64,000 nucleotides of DNA, taken from the NCBI GenBank assembly GCA_027627225.1, contig CM051034.1, forward strand, positions 3,467,501 to 3,531,500. Direction: 5' to 3'. Of the stretch, positions 12,896 through 25,979 are shown in pieces (within the stretch, counting starts at the first letter, position 1; every line of letters begins with the position of its first letter). The stretch comes from Congeria kusceri. Taxonomy: Eukaryota; Mollusca; Bivalvia; Myida; Dreissenidae. A model generated the notes under the pieces. It saw only the letters and a program-made list of their open reading frames with translations. It made no database searches and was not told the origin of the DNA. The position numbers were made by a program, and so were the translations under genes.

Positions 12896-13170
12896 TAAAC
12901 TTGGCTGATAGATGCACATGGAGTACTTGTTGGTTGGTTCCACCGAGATTCTTTCACAACCCTCAACTTGGCTGATAGATGCACATGGGGTACTTGTTGT
13001 TTGGTTCCACCGAGATTCTTTCACAACCCTCAACTTGGCTGATAGATGCACATGGGGTACTTGTTGTTTGGTTCCACCGAGATTCTTTCACAACCCTCAA
13101 CTTGGCTGATAGATGCACATGGGGGACTGTTGTTTGGTTCCACCGAGATTCTTTCACAACCCTCAACTTG
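12896..13170. repeat. 67-bp minisatellite, about 4 copies
   Basis: The unit includes cttggctgatagatgcacat, ggggtacttgttgtttggtt and ccaccgagattctttcacaa. The last copy has a short deletion in 'ggggtacttg'. The period of 67 rotates the reading frame, which explains the staggered open frames here. Confidence 0.95.
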
Positions 13171-15872
13171 GGTGTGTGACAAACAATGCATTGTAAGGAT
13201 GGGACTAAATGCAGTGCATCTGAGAATTTTAAAAAATGACACATCTTGGCAAAATGAACATATCTAATCTGGAATACATTGCTACCTCAGAAGTAGCACA
13301 GCTTGATTGCAAATACCAGTCTGGGTTTGATAGAGACCTTTCATAGGCAGGAATTGAAAATGTAACACTCATGAACACAGTCGACTCTCTAGCATTGTCT
13401 GGAACAAAGCACGGGTTTTCAGACCCCAATTGTAAGCATTATGTCACACTTGTTGCATCAAAACAATTCTACATGCTTGACCAAACTTTTACTCCAATAT
13501 AAGTGTAGTCACATATTAGAAATCATTTTCAATATTCAAAAAATAGAAATGCAAAGATGATTTATCGGGGGTATTGATTAAAAAAATTATTTATAACAAT
13601 TTATTCTTTACCCAGAACCTAACATGTGATATGAGTTTACAGTCATGCACAAACGTATAAACACAATTCATTATTTTAGAATTTAGTACATGAACAGTTT
13701 TCTAAGCCAAGATTAAACCATTTAGAAACAAGAAATGTCTTTAAAAAATACAATCGGCGTTAATATTAGTATTGAGATATCATTTTTTTCGGAAACATAA
13801 TACAAGAGGGCCAAGATGACCGGTTACGTGGCTTCTCGGACCACAGATTTTTCGGTCCCCACCTAGACAAGGCGACTTCTCGGACACCAGATGTTTTGAG
13901 CACCATAAGAAAACTTCTCAGATCCCAAAATTAATGTGTGATTAATTTAAAATTATTAATATGTGTACTGTGAATAAACCGATCATACCGCCCCATGTTT
14001 TCACCAGTGATACATGAATAACCTAAATAATTTACGTTATCATCATTAGTATATAAATTGTGAGTCAAATTTAAGACATTAACAATGTATGAAAATAATT
14101 GCGGGATTGAATTAAAATTATGTTGTATCAGACGCCTATTGTTATTCAGATCTTAAGTAATATACCTTACCTTCATCTTGAAGTTATCTATGCATAATGC
14201 ATTCACATTTCGAAGTCAATTAATCATTTATATGTGTATCCTAATGAAAAGCAATCTTCAGAGAACATTCAGCGCATCTGAGATAATGATGACTTCCATT
14301 TTTGATAACAAAAACATAAAATTGCATTAGACTATGGCGTATAAATTATATTCGGTAGGAATATGATGTATCAAGGGTTTCTGTGTATAATTGGTATTGC
14401 AAATAATGTATTAATGCTACGCAAATGAAGTAAAAGTAACACAAATAACATTTTGACGCATTCCGATACTTATTTCACCACATTTTATTTATTGACCGAT
14501 ATGTTTTTATAAGTTGATTAACATCTACTGGAGAAGTTGATAAAAATGTGTTTATTCTATTTAATTCTTAAAAAAAACACAACCACCATTCAATTTCAAA
14601 TTAACATGTACAGTAAGTTTATAAAAATTGCCCATTCATTGAATATTCGCTCTAATGATTCTCTGGAAGCTGATAGATGCATGTATATTATAACAGCTAT
14701 ACACCCGCAGCTAGACGCGCACTAATTTTAGAATGATCGTGAGTTTGTTGAACTCACTAGAATCAAATGTTATTTATAGAGCGTGCCACTAGGCTAAACA
14801 AAACAGTGGATTAATTAAGTGTATACAATATTCTGTTCGTGACATACAATGAAAAAATATGTTGATAATTATGTTCAGTTGTGTATGTCGAAGATATGTT
14901 TATATCTTTATTTTAACCGCTTATATAAACAATTATGGACATTTTAATCCCCCAAAGTATGCAACAGTTGTTGGTATACATTAAACCATTGTTGTAAGTT
15001 TGCATTCCCTAAAAATAGAAAATTTGCCAAATTATATTGGCATTCGATTTTCCCGCTGCCTAATTATCGCAAGAAATCTAGGTAAAAAATTATCTTAGCT
15101 ACGCCGAAAGAGTGTTGATATCTGAACTAGCAACCAATTTGGCTATTATCAAATGTATTTAAGAGAAGAATGACTGTGTGTTTTTTTAGTGTAGGGTGCC
15201 AACCCCCACCGACTGTCATACAGAGCGCTCAGCTCATCTTAGCCACGTTTCGCAACGTTTCTATGTGCTTCAGTATATGTCCTGTAGTCTGGGGATGTGG
15301 TGCTCTTGTTTCGCAGGAATTTTATACACCCTGGTCATTGTTTTGTAGATTTGGACTACATTTCTTGGAGAAGTTGATCTGGCATTACAGTTTGAATATG
15401 TTGCTGAATGTCCACCCTGATTTTTGGAACCCCTCCATTAAGATGGTTACTGCGCATTATTTTCCCCGTTCGTTGTGGCCATATAATTGCCATTCATTAC
15501 CTGCATACCAAATTGGTCAAAAAGAATGCTGCCCAAAACTGAAAATGTCCTTCATGTTGCCTCTTTTATGACTTCCATGTGATTAACTGCCTGGAAATTA
15601 TAGTTTTTAGTGAACAAGTTCTTGGTTTGTAATTCCGTTCATTTAGTTGCATATGTGGTCGCAGTCTAAAATAGCATATTTCTGTATTACACTTTGAATT
15701 CAAAGAAACCACATTACAACCATTTGTCTAATTTTCTATACAACAAATTAAGGAAGTGTTTAGTTAGTTGTGGTTGTGAACCATTTGTAAGTCACATCAC
15801 AAAACTGACATGTTGTTTGCCCTGAAAGCAGAAGTCAGTTCCACAGAAAGTGTACGTTAACATGATCTTTTT
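13171..15872. other. gene-free stretch with repeat fragments
   Basis: About 13800-13930 begins 'acaagagggccaagatgac', a start I associate with a common mollusc repeat, followed by 'cttctcgga' phrases. About 15000-15100 closely resembles 52660-52760. A 133-codon open frame at 15170-15571 has no recognisable features. The rest is plain AT-rich DNA. Confidence 0.45.
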
Positions 15873-15879
15873 CACCAAT

Positions 15880-16332
15880 ACCAAGTACTGGTTCTACCCA
15901 TGAAATAGACCTTCTCATACCCCAAGTACTGGTTCTGCTCAGGAAATGGACTTTCTCACATACACCAAGAACTGGTTCTCTCCAAAGAATGGACTTTCTA
16001 ACATACATAAAGTTCTGGTTCTACCCATCATATGGACTTTCTGATAAACATCAACTGCTGGTTCTACCTAGGAAGTAAACTTTCTCTAAGACACCAAGAA
16101 CCTATTCTATCCAAGGAATGAACATTCTGACAAACCCCAGGAACTGGTTGTACCTGGGGAATTGACTTTTTCAATACACCAAGTACTGGTTTTACCCAGG
16201 AAATGGATTTTCTTACAAACACCAAGACCTGGTTCTACCTAGGAAATGAACTTTCTCTAAGACACCAAGAAATGGTTCTACACAGGAAATGGACTTTCTC
16301 ACATACACCAAGTACAGGTTCCACCCATGAAA
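15880..16332. repeat. 43-bp degenerate minisatellite, about 10-11 copies
   Basis: Consensus is roughly accaagtactggttctaccc, aggaaatggactttctcaca, tac. Copies differ at many positions and a few have length changes, so the array is old. It directly abuts a minus-strand copy of the MITE-like family at 16333. Confidence 0.85.
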
Positions 16333-16552
16333 TGGAGTTGTGTAATAGCCACGCATCATAATGACAAAGAGTTGTTTATTGGCGATATACACAGTTTATG
16401 CGAAAATTATTTCGATTTTAACATGCTTTGACATTGTGTTGCAATTGTAATTGGAACTACATTTTACTATTCTCCGCTCAGAATCGGACCTTCTTTTTGC
16501 GTTGTTTATGGGTAGTTTAAAAACGATACTTTTGTTCTTTGTCTATAGAAAA
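16333..16552 (-). mobile_element. MITE-like family copy, minus orientation
   Basis: On the minus strand it runs from 'ctatagacaaagaacaaaag' through 'aaactacccataaacaacgc' to 'gccaataaacaactctttg' and 'atgatgcgtggctattac'. It matches the copies at 22.6, 24.9 and 28.8-29.3 kb. No coding capacity. Confidence 0.65.
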
Positions 16553-17185
16553 ATTAGCGAGTATAATGTAAGAATGATAAATAAATACAATTATACGCAC
16601 ATAAACTTCATGTGCATCACGTGTAACCTTTATTGTTCCAAACATTAGCTTAAATCCAGTCAGTAGAGCAGTTGTTTAGGCTGTGTCATTGAGTAGTCCT
16701 GGTCATTTATCTAAGAAGGTCTTAAAAACGCGTTAACTTAAGTTGAAAATAAGTCCAAATAAGCATTTATATTAACACATTTCGAACTATATTGCAACTG
16801 CTTTGTCAAAATTGTTGAACCAAGTGCATTTCTTAGTAAAAAAAGATTTAAAATGTTAAAATATTAACATCATCATTTTTTACTAATAGTCCTTATAAAT
16901 ACCAGCCCGGGTTATAAAGCAATTAGCGTCATATTTTGAATGTTTACTTTTTTAATGTTTTTAGCAGATAAACAATAATTATTGTGCTTCATAGAAAATT
17001 GTGTTACTAGTCACTAGACGAAATATATAACACATACATTGCTTATTTATTTTGCTGTGTTTTGCAAATTCCATTTTATGCATTTTTTAAAACTTCCGCG
17101 TGTTTAGCAATACCGAGTGTATTTGGCATCTCGGTGTGTACATATCGCATTATAAACTATACCCAGGCTTTAAGTACAACATGAG
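16553..17185. other. gene-free AT-rich stretch
   Basis: No gene, no clear repeat. It leads directly into the trinucleotide-rich block. Confidence 0.4.
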
Positions 17186-17466
17186 GCTTACGACGATGAT
17201 GATGATGACGGTTGCGACGACAATGATGATGAGGACGACGGCAACGACGATGATTAAGATGGCAACGACGATGATGATGATTGCGACGATAAAGATGATT
17301 ACTGCCACAGATGCTATTGATGATGATGATGACGATGATTACGACGGCGATGATGATGATGACGATGACGACGACGATGAGTGTGATAATGGTGATGACG
17401 ATGATGATGCTGATGATTATGATGATGTATCATGATGACGATTACCACGATGATGATGATGAAAAT
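17186..17466. repeat. GAT/GAC-rich microsatellite block
   Basis: Imperfect (GATGAT, GACGAT, ACGATG) repeats over about 280 bp. All plus frames read as poly-Met/Thr or poly-Asp, so the open frames at 17100-17607 reflect composition only. Confidence 0.9.
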
Positions 17467-18623
17467 GACGGTGACTGTAATGTTGAAGCCGCTGCTACAT
17501 TGCTTCCATGTCTGTCAACAAACGTTCTCAGTCAAACCGATAACATTGTCTTGCGCTTTCGAGAAGTCGATGCATTCCAGAATATATTTAAACTTAAAAG
17601 TTTTTAGAACATCCGCATTTTATTTTGTTTGTCAGAGCAAAGGTCTGACGCATTGCACAATAAATACGAATCTAGCAATGAGACCATGACACGGGTCAAG
17701 AAAGACTTGTTACTGTGTGGTACTAGGTGCTTGCATGGAAAGGTTGCTAACCCAAAATGCGTTTTTTCTGTCGTCTTAAAACATTGCGGTTGATCAGCGG
17801 TCTGCGGCGACCGCAGTGGGTTGTAACTGGGGCTTAAATTAAATCCTAATTTTCGGTCCATTAAGTCTAGATTACATTTAACCAGAGATGAGCCCATATC
17901 CTGTCCATATTGCTCATATTTCCCTTAAGCCTCCTTGATTTTAGCAAAGATTGACAGCAAAGAATGTAACTCGTGGGACATTCGCACGATGGTCGCACGG
18001 TCAAGGCACCGTCTCAGGGGAGACTCCGCCGTATGATTTCCCACTGGAGAGGCTGTGAGACGGCAAAGCAACTGCACGATTTCCGTACAATCTCCGCGCA
18101 TTCTCTTCTGATTTGCTTTGGCCTGCCACCATTCGCTGTTATATGTATCAAAATAGGTATAGGTGATGAAAAATCCGTACTCTTAATTAAAAATAAAAAT
18201 TAAACTACAGCAACTTTGGAAATCCTCAGTTTACCCCCGGAAGTCCGTGGGTAACATCAGATGACGTCATGCATGACGGCACTGTCAACGAATTTCACGT
18301 TTGTTAGACTTTGTGAATGTTCTTTTTCTTTCCCTAAATATCACATCCACGCAACACAACGACTTAGGTGAATTGAAACGGAATCGATTGTTGTAATCTG
18401 GGCATAAATAATTATTTCAATTGAATGAAGTGAGAACATAAACCATGCAATTAGACTACAATTGCATTTTCGTGTGGAAAAGATGTATAGAAAGCTTTTC
18501 TTCTCTGAGTCAGTATATTTCTTGGGCCAATCTTGCGAAGAATTCGGTCACGTTACGTCTCATACGTCAGTAATATGGAACACGAACATAAAGGATTGGA
18601 TGCTACGTGCTAAGACGCTTTTT
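17467..18623. other. gene-free stretch
   Basis: Several short open frames (17604-17897 minus, 17973-18203 plus, 18462-18677 plus) without family features or splice context. No repeat recognised. Confidence 0.4.
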
Positions 18624-19362
18624 TACGGAATTCCGTTAGGGCCATCGTTATTTTCGCTTTTGAATGTAAGAATCTGAAACACGAAATCGCGAAAGTACGA
18701 TGACGAAAACGCGAAAACACGATGACAAAAATGGGATAGAACGATGACGAAAACGCGAAAACACGATGATGATTAATGCGTCATCGTATTACCGCGTTTC
18801 GTCATCGTACTTTCTCGATTGTATCATCGTACTTTCAAGATTTTGTGCTTTTGCGTATTAATACTTTGGCCTTTCGGCACATGCGCATGCAGTAATTCTC
18901 CTTCCACGTGGTTGTGGAACCAAAACATCCAACATAATGTCAGATTCAGAGTGTGATTATGAACGTAACATTAATTCAGATGATTGGGTATTATGTTTTC
19001 AACTGATATGTTCCTTTTTGCTGTAATGTATTTTGCACATGCGTACCGGAAGACCAAAGTACGAAAACGCGAAAACACAAAATCGTGAAAGCACGATAAC
19101 GAAAACATGTTGACGAAAACGCGAAATAACGAAATCGCTTAACTGCAATGTCGAAAACTTGGAAACACGATGACGAATACGCAAAATTATATCGCATTTT
19201 CGAGATCGTGTTTTCACATTTTCGTCATCGCACTTTCGCGTTTTCGTCATCGTGTTGTTGCCATCGTACTGAAGTGATTTTCGTCAACTTGATTTCGTGT
19301 TTTTATGTTTCAGATTACTAAGTATTCGCATATATAGGCGAAGGCCCTAAGGGAATTTCGTA
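18624..19362. mobile_element. 739-bp terminal-inverted-repeat element with internal palindromic repeats
   Basis: The left end TACGGAATTCCGTTAGGGCC matches the reverse complement of the right end (19343-19362) at 17 of 20 bases. Just inside, 'aatctgaaacacgaaat' is mirrored by 'atttcgtg...gtttcagatt'. The inside is built of 'cgatgacgaaaacgcgaaaa' units in both orientations (forward at 18690-18770 and 19055-19185, reversed at 18778-18835 and 19200-19290). There is no open frame for a transposase, so it would be non-autonomous. No clear target-site duplication. Confidence 0.7.
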
Positions 19363-19859
19363 CTTTTGTTGTGGCTTTAATGTACGAAAATAAACACGTT
19401 GCATGTACACATTACTTCCTAATGTCAGTTGTGAATGAATTCGTATGTTTCTGTTAAAACCAAACTATTCACATACAGAAATCATAAAACGTGCCTTGTT
19501 TTTTTACTACCGTAAATTAGTTTTATTTCTTCTTAAATTTTATTGTTCACATGTACTTGCACGTTAGCATTTAACACGTGTTACCTGCGGAGTATATTTT
19601 CTCACGTTATATTCTGGTGAATCGTTGCTATATATTTTACCCGGACATGGTTGTGTCATAGAAGTCATTTCCCGTTGTTTTGGGGCGATGCTATTTCACG
19701 TACATAGACTCGTGGTTATTTCCAATGGTCATAACGGCTGGTTATTTCACGTGGTTAAAACGCTTAAACATTTTGGGACGCATTGTTATTTTGTTTGATT
19801 GCATAGCGGTGTCTTGACGCAAAGATGTAACACGTTGCTAGAAGGACAGACAATATAGT
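19363..19859. other. gene-free stretch
   Basis: AT-rich, nothing recognised apart from an ACGTG-rich part near 19560-19760. Confidence 0.35.
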
Positions 19860-20960
19860 TTATTTACGTCTCACTTGTGTACACAAAACAAATAATAACA
19901 CAGTATACAATCATGATATATATGTACGAAACCCCTCAGAATAGAGTTATGAGAGACGAACATTCTAAAATACACGAACGCTATTAAAATCTTAAACAGA
20001 TGCTTAAAAAATACAAACAAGGCAACGTACGATATTCGAGGCAAGCGTTGCTTATCTTCAGACAATCATAAAACACATATAAAATATGTACAAGAAATAC
20101 AATAAATAATGTTAAGAACATAGGAATATAAGTATACATGCATATACTGTAAGATTAGTACTTTGCTATGAACAAAATTAAATGCAATTATATGGTATAC
20201 AGATGGTTTCGTCGCTAAATTAAAATATCCTGACAGACTCTGACACTGGATTTTATTATGCGATCATCTGACAGCAAAAAGTTCATGTTTTCTTTTGGAT
20301 TTTAAGAGGTTGAGACCAGGTTTTTTTTTTTTTTTATCAATAATGCCTTTTCAACTAAAACAGTTCTAATATTTGTACATAACGGACAGATTAAGAATGC
20401 ACAGTGTTCATTTTCTACACAGTTCGTACAAATAAAACAATATCGTTCGTTAGCCGGTACGCCTTGAAAACGTCATGTTTCTATTCGAAGAGGGGCAGCA
20501 CCACCATCGAAACTTCGCCAGGGCGCTTCGTTGCGCTCGACTCATCACGCGGCACTTTACTTAAGGTTCTGCGGAAGTGTTTATAGTTCCACACCATTGT
20601 GTCGTAGAGCCTAGACAAGACTTCATATATCCAATTCGCCTAGCTTTTTAAACTAAGAAATCAGTAACCCTAGCGCTCTGGACGCTGCCTGTGCTGCTAA
20701 GTGTTTGGCGGCTACCGAGTTGTCCAATGTGTCAGTAATAACGAGGCAGTATATCAATCAATATCTGTAAACCTTCTGTGTTTGCTACCAATATAAGGTC
20801 ATCAGATTAGAATAGATGACTGAACAATTTTCCATCAACATCAATACAACTGCTGCTGTTATTTGAAAGTTCACTTATATCGTCCATGTACGTATTAAAC
20901 AGTGTCGTGGACAATAAATACCCCTGTTTGAAGCCGATGTTCGCGGCAAACTAGTCCATT
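19860..20960 (-). pseudogene. decayed LINE reverse transcriptase and 3' end
   Basis: On the minus strand, 20960-20740 reads like a reverse-transcriptase core: a KQGYLLSTTLFNTYMDDI motif (block 4/5 style, usually KQG.LLSP.LFN), then a spacer and SDDLILVANT where LINEs have YADDLVLLA. A stop sits just before the DD pair. Nearer the 3' end (about 20450-20350) a cysteine motif with 'ICTNCVENEH' and 'ICPLCTNIR' appears in shifted frames, as in the C-terminal zinc-knuckle-like part of such proteins. Several frameshifts and stops show it is dead. The 3' limit near 19860 is a guess from the change in sequence character. Confidence 0.65.
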
Positions 20961-20974
20961 AAATAGTTATTTAT

Positions 20975-21830
20975 TTGGATGTGGCGCATGATTGTGTTAC
21001 GCGTATGTGACACGTGGTTGTGTTTCGTGGATGTGACACGTGGTTACGTAACGTGGATGTGACGCGTTGTTGTATTGTGTGTATGTGACGCGTTGTTGTA
21101 TTGCATGTATGCGGACAAGAGGTTGTGATGCGGTTATGTTTATTGTATGTCACACCTGGTTGTGTAACATAGATGGGACGCATGGATGTGAGTCATGTAT
21201 GTGACACATGGTTGAGTTGCGTAGATATGACACGTGGTTGAGTTGCTTGGCTGTGACGCGTGGTTGTGTTGCGTGTACGTGACATGTGTTTTTGTTTCTT
21301 GACTGTGACACGTGGTTGTGTTTCTTGGCTGTGACACGTGGTTGTGTTACTCCTCTGTGACGCGTGATTGTGTTGCTTGGCTGTGATGCATGGTTGTGTT
21401 GTTTGGCTGTGACGCGTGGTTGTGTTGCTTGGCTATGACGCGTGGTCGTGTTGCTTGGCTGTGACGCGTGATTGTGTTGCTTGGCTGTGACGCGTGGTTG
21501 TGTTGCTTGACTGTGACGCGTGGTCGTGTTGCTTGGCTGTGACACGTGATTGTGTTGCTTGGCTGTGACGCGTGGTTGTGTTGCTTGGCTGTGACGCGTG
21601 GTTGTGTTGCTTGGCTGTGACGCGTGGTTGTGTTGCTTGGCTGTGACGCGTGGTTGTGTTGCTTGGCAGTTTAGCGTGGTTGTGTTGCGTGTACGTGAAA
21701 TGTGTTTTGTTTCTTGGCTGTGACACGTTGTTGTGTTGCTTGGCTGTGTTGCGTAAATGTGATGCGTAGGTGTTACGCGTCGTTGGAATACGTGGTTGCG
21801 TTATGTGGTTGCGTTACGCGTTTGTGACGC
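20975..21830. repeat. 26-bp minisatellite, about 30 copies
   Basis: The unit is tgtgacgcgtggttgtgttg plus cttggc, most regular at 21350-21660 and degraded toward both ends. Each unit has an ACGCGT or ACACGT core. The minus-strand frames rich in His, Thr and Gln repeat every 26 codons (three units) and are not genes. Confidence 0.92.
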
Positions 21831-22574
21831 GTAGTTTACCGGTATATTAAAATAGAGGATTCACCATGTATATGTTTCAAAGTATAGTGTTTTAAAGACA
21901 AATTCTTTTTAATTTTAATATATCTTTAATTTATGTTGGAATAACTTAAGAATATTTATAAATATGGGCCGATGAGTCCTTATTGCATTTAAGACAAAAT
22001 AATAAGAAAACAAGAGATAGCGCCTTTAAAGTTTGTAATAGGGGATTACACACTATTGGTACATTGTTACAAAATCTCCGTGCACGAGTTTTCTCAGGTT
22101 ATCTATCGTTAAAGTAACGATTCACTAGTTTCTTGTACGCCTTGTTTTTTATACACACACAAATATTAGTAAGAACTTAAGAATTCGAGTGTTTTGGACC
22201 GTAAAAAGTGGACATTTCGTATATCTGGAATTTTGACGTTTAGTAGAATTCAATTATATATATTTGTGCATCACATGTCCAAAATGCGAATGACTTTTTG
22301 AACTCATGGCGATATGTGAATATTTATTTACAATTGCCATCATTATTTGTGAACATTTTGTGACTGGTGGAACTAAACTGCAAACAAGAACGTGGACTTT
22401 GCAACGCGGCGGCGCTGTTGTCGGGAAGTTGAAGTCAGCCAAGATAAGTTACGTTTAAGTTGTATGTTACAAGGAATGAATTCAATACGGACATGATGTC
22501 TGACTGGTATTTTCCATTTGCGCGTAGAAATCAATATAACACATATAGTGAATAACATATTCTAATCTGATACT
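21831..22574. other. gene-free stretch
   Basis: AT-rich DNA without recognisable genes or repeats. Confidence 0.35.
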
Positions 22575-22835
22575 TTTCTATTGACAAAGAACAAAATTAT
22601 TGTTGTTTAACTACCCAATAAACAACGTAATAAGTAGGCCTAATTCTGAGTAGAGCATATATAGTAAACGTAGTCTGATTACGAATGCAAAAATATTTGT
22701 CTAATCATATTATAATCGTAATAATTTTCGTTGTTTATCGGCCTATAAACAACTCTTTGCAGTTCTGATGCTAATGCCTTAGAACTCCAAATCGTTGTTT
22801 ATTGGCCGATAAACAACGAAAAACCGAAAATTATT
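22575..22835 (+). mobile_element. MITE-like family copy
   Basis: Starts 'ctattgacaaagaacaaaat', followed by 'ttgtttaactacccaataaa'. It ends with a perfect hairpin arm pair GTTGTTTATTGGCC / ..GATAAACAAC at about 22793-22818, then 'gaaaattatttc'. The same order of segments is found in the other copies of the family. Confidence 0.7.
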
Positions 22836-23789
22836 TCTTAATTTAAATATAGTTCACACATGTATATTTTAATTGCGTTATAGTGGATTTACGCAAAACG
22901 GATTTGCACAGATTTAACAAGAGAGTAAAACAAGCTAAATGATATTGCAATGTGTCTATGTTGCAATATTCTTGGTTAAACATGAAATTTATTTGAATGT
23001 CTATTTCATAATTATCGATATTAATTCTATTATACAAACATACATTTATAGATAGGTAACGTTTTGATCGAAATAATTCAATTTGGCGTAATTAAAATGT
23101 TAATTTCGGGGAGAAAGTTGACGCATTTTATGTATATTTATTTTGATCTCATGATTTTTCCCCGAGACGAAAAAGACAGTTAAAAAAGTTGTCACATGTG
23201 CTTCATACAGTTTATGAACTTGGCAGTGTGTTTCTGGTTCAGCATATGCAGTATAATGTTGTCCGTATGCCATTTATTTCTCCTAACAATGACGCGTATA
23301 CTATGCATCATGTACTTAAAGTTCAATTAAAAATATAGATGTTGAAGTATAAGTAATTAGGGATCATTTGTCTGACAAATTGTCTGTACAGTGAAATATA
23401 CCGTTTTGAACATTTTTATCTAAAAGAAGAATATGTTGACAACTGCGAATCAAAATGTCATATACGACACGTCATATATACACATTTGCATGCTGTATAC
23501 ATTTTGCTACACGGTATATCGGGTGAATCCGTAGACTGATTGAAATCGAAACAATGTGATTTACAAGAAATACTACTAGTACCTACAATATGCTCGTAAA
23601 TAAGTCAATTTGACAATACAACAGGGCGCTCGTTTCCTCAAATCTCGGGATATTATTGCAACCTTCGCCTTACTCAGGAATCCGAATATACAGTTTCATC
23701 ATTTACAGAAACAAACAACTAATGAACACTACTGAACCGGAATGATGTCCCATTAACTTTGCTGGACACTGCCGTCCCTTAGAAATCTT
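22836..23789. other. gene-free stretch
   Basis: AT-rich, no gene or clear repeat seen. Confidence 0.35.
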
Positions 23790-24225
23790 GCAACAGTCGC
23801 AGAAATGCTATTTGTACGTTTTTATGTTCAGTGTATTCAATTTTGAAATGCTTGCGAACGAAATTAATCGAATTCTGGACACAACGCTGTGTGAGGGTAT
23901 TCTGTGCTTTCAGACTGTCGGTTTCCGGTTCTTGCAAGTTGTTCTGTTGTCGCATTGATCACACACGCCTTCTCAACTCACTCCAGTCATGCTAGATTTT
24001 ATAAATGTTTGTATTTCCCGCCCAGACCATCGTACACACGACATCCGGTGAACCATTCACCTTTACACCGGTCCACACGCGCTCTGTCGTCATTTTCGGT
24101 TAAGTTGATTTGGGACTCCTCAGCGAAGACAACGATAGTTAGCGTCGAACTGCATGCCGTCTGGGTAATGCACGTTGTCTCGACGTAAAGTGTACTCCGA
24201 ATTTCGGACGTCTTTTTCAAAGGCC
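23790..24225 (-). pseudogene. Tc1-like transposase fragment
   Basis: On the minus strand, 24160-24020 contains VVFAEESQINL followed by a Glu/Asp-rich stretch, RARVDRCKGEWF and CRV. This matches the Tc1/mariner catalytic block (usual form FSDES.FNL...DGR..V.RR.GER). Further on, near 23900-23860, another frame reads AQNTLTQRCVQNSINFVRKH, like the Tc1 C-terminal W..IPQ..I..L..SM.RR motif. The N-terminal helix-turn-helix part is not seen, and the two parts are in different frames, so the copy is dead. No terminal inverted repeats were identified. Confidence 0.6.
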
Positions 24226-24859
24226 ATATTCACATACCACATCCGCGCAAAAATTATTGTTTGTCTTGTTCTGGGGTGTTAAATTACCTTTTAATGTCTT
24301 CTGCGGCGGTCTGTTACACTTCTGGTAGCGGCGAAATTAAGACGAAGCATTGCTAACGTTCTCGACTGTTGATGAAACATTAGAGCTCCCAGCTAAATTA
24401 TAGCAACATATTAAAAATTCTTATTTTGGGCAGGCGTTAGACATTTATTAAGTAAAAACGTAAACGGCTCGACGTAGGATATCATTGACAATCTGTATCA
24501 ATTCCATATGTAAACACGTGACACAAAACTGTGTTTATCCATTTGACAGATGACGCATATTTTGATAGTTTGCCGTTTACAATTATTGAGATAGTTCATA
24601 AGTCGTGTGAATATTCGTTTTAATATTAATGTGTTCTGTATCATTTGAATTACGCACGGCTGCGCGTCTTTACACAGACGCACCGATCCGCCATTCACGA
24701 AAAAGTAACCTGAATTGATTTTCGTGTCTTAATTTTAACAGTTTCTCAAATTTATATGGGTGCAAATAACAATTTTTATAATTCCATATTACATATAAGC
24801 ACGTCCTGTATTGTGTTTACGAAATGAAGTATTCTTACATGATACGCGTTATTTTTTTT
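24226..24859. other. gene-free stretch
   Basis: No recognisable gene. It may include the rest of the Tc1-like copy, but no protein similarity is visible. Confidence 0.3.
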
Positions 24860-25090
24860 ATTTGATAAAGAACTACCAAATACACAACGCAAAAAGACGT
24901 TCTGATTTTGAGCGGAATATAGTAAAAATTAGTTTTAATTACAATGGCAAAAATATATATCAAATCATGTTAGAATCGAACTAATTTTCGCATTATCTCT
25001 GTTTATTTGCCAATAAACAAATCATAGTCGTTCTCCAAATCATTGTTTATTGGCCGATAAACAACTCGAAATCGAAAATTATTTTTTAAC
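24860..25090 (+). mobile_element. MITE-like family copy
   Basis: Order of segments as at 22.6 kb: 'ataaagaactaccaaataca', 'gagcggaatatagtaaaaat', 'agaatcgaactaattttcgc', then the hairpin TTGTTTATTGGCCGATAAACAA and 'aaaattatttttt'. Confidence 0.65.
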
Positions 25091-25979
25091 TGAATTCATA
25101 GTTGCTCGTATTATTTCGCTTTGTATTCATTAATTCCATTACTATTGCACATGACATAGAAGCTAAATAGAAGTATGTTCAGATACGTGGTTTTGTATCG
25201 GACTGTCCGGGTTGGTGTTTGTTGCTGAGTAGTGTGTTGTGATAAAACTTAAAATAACCTTTTGTTTATTGTTTAGCTTCATATAGAATACAGGTTGGAG
25301 CTGCACCACTTCAGTTACAGTCGAATCACGATGATACGAATGGTCACCGGACCGCCGCCATTATTCGTACATTCGTATGTTATAGGTCTATGTGTTGTTC
25401 GCAATTGACCTCTGTAATGTGAAGGCTAGAACTGAATCATACAAGGTGGTCATGTTTATGTTCATGATTCATCTCGCCGGACATATTACTTTGGACAAAC
25501 AGCGTGTTTTTCCAGATAAACGCAAATGCGTGGTTGGTAATATATAAAAATTGAAATGAGTGATGGTATAAATTGTAATTAACTGCAAGTCATCATCATC
25601 CTCGTCATCATCATCCGAATAGCAGCAACAACGACATGAACAACATTATGATGATTTTATTTCAAAAGGAAAGTTCTGCAGAAGTTCAATTATTTTATCT
25701 CTCCAAACAGTGAACGCCGTCGTTTGTGCAATAGTGTGAGTGAATATGGACTGTCGGAATGACTTAAAGGCCCTTTATGTAACATGGAAGGGAAATTATG
25801 CTTGTGGTTTTATAAAATTATAAATGTATGATATAGTTACAACTTGCATTTATTTTTAGATGTTCAGTCATTTACCCGCAACACATCATTTGCACTGATA
25901 TACATAAATACGAGTACACCTACTAATAACATATTAACGAAAATAAATATTTGGATTTGCAGATGTTTATGTGCCGTCC
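25091..25979. other. gene-free stretch
   Basis: AT-rich with a small CATCAT cluster near 25590-25615. Nothing else recognised. Confidence 0.35.

Noticed and set aside
15170..15571. 133-codon open frame as a gene
   Set aside because: No family motif, no start context, and a Cys/Phe/Leu-heavy composition unlike a folded protein. Kept only as a remark.
17100..17607. Poly-Met/Thr and poly-Asp open frames
   Set aside because: Product of GAT/GAC repeats; all frames look alike and no start or splice context supports a gene.
21150..21726. His/Thr/Gln-rich minus-strand frames up to 131 codons
   Set aside because: They follow the 26-bp minisatellite with a 26-codon period. No other protein feature.
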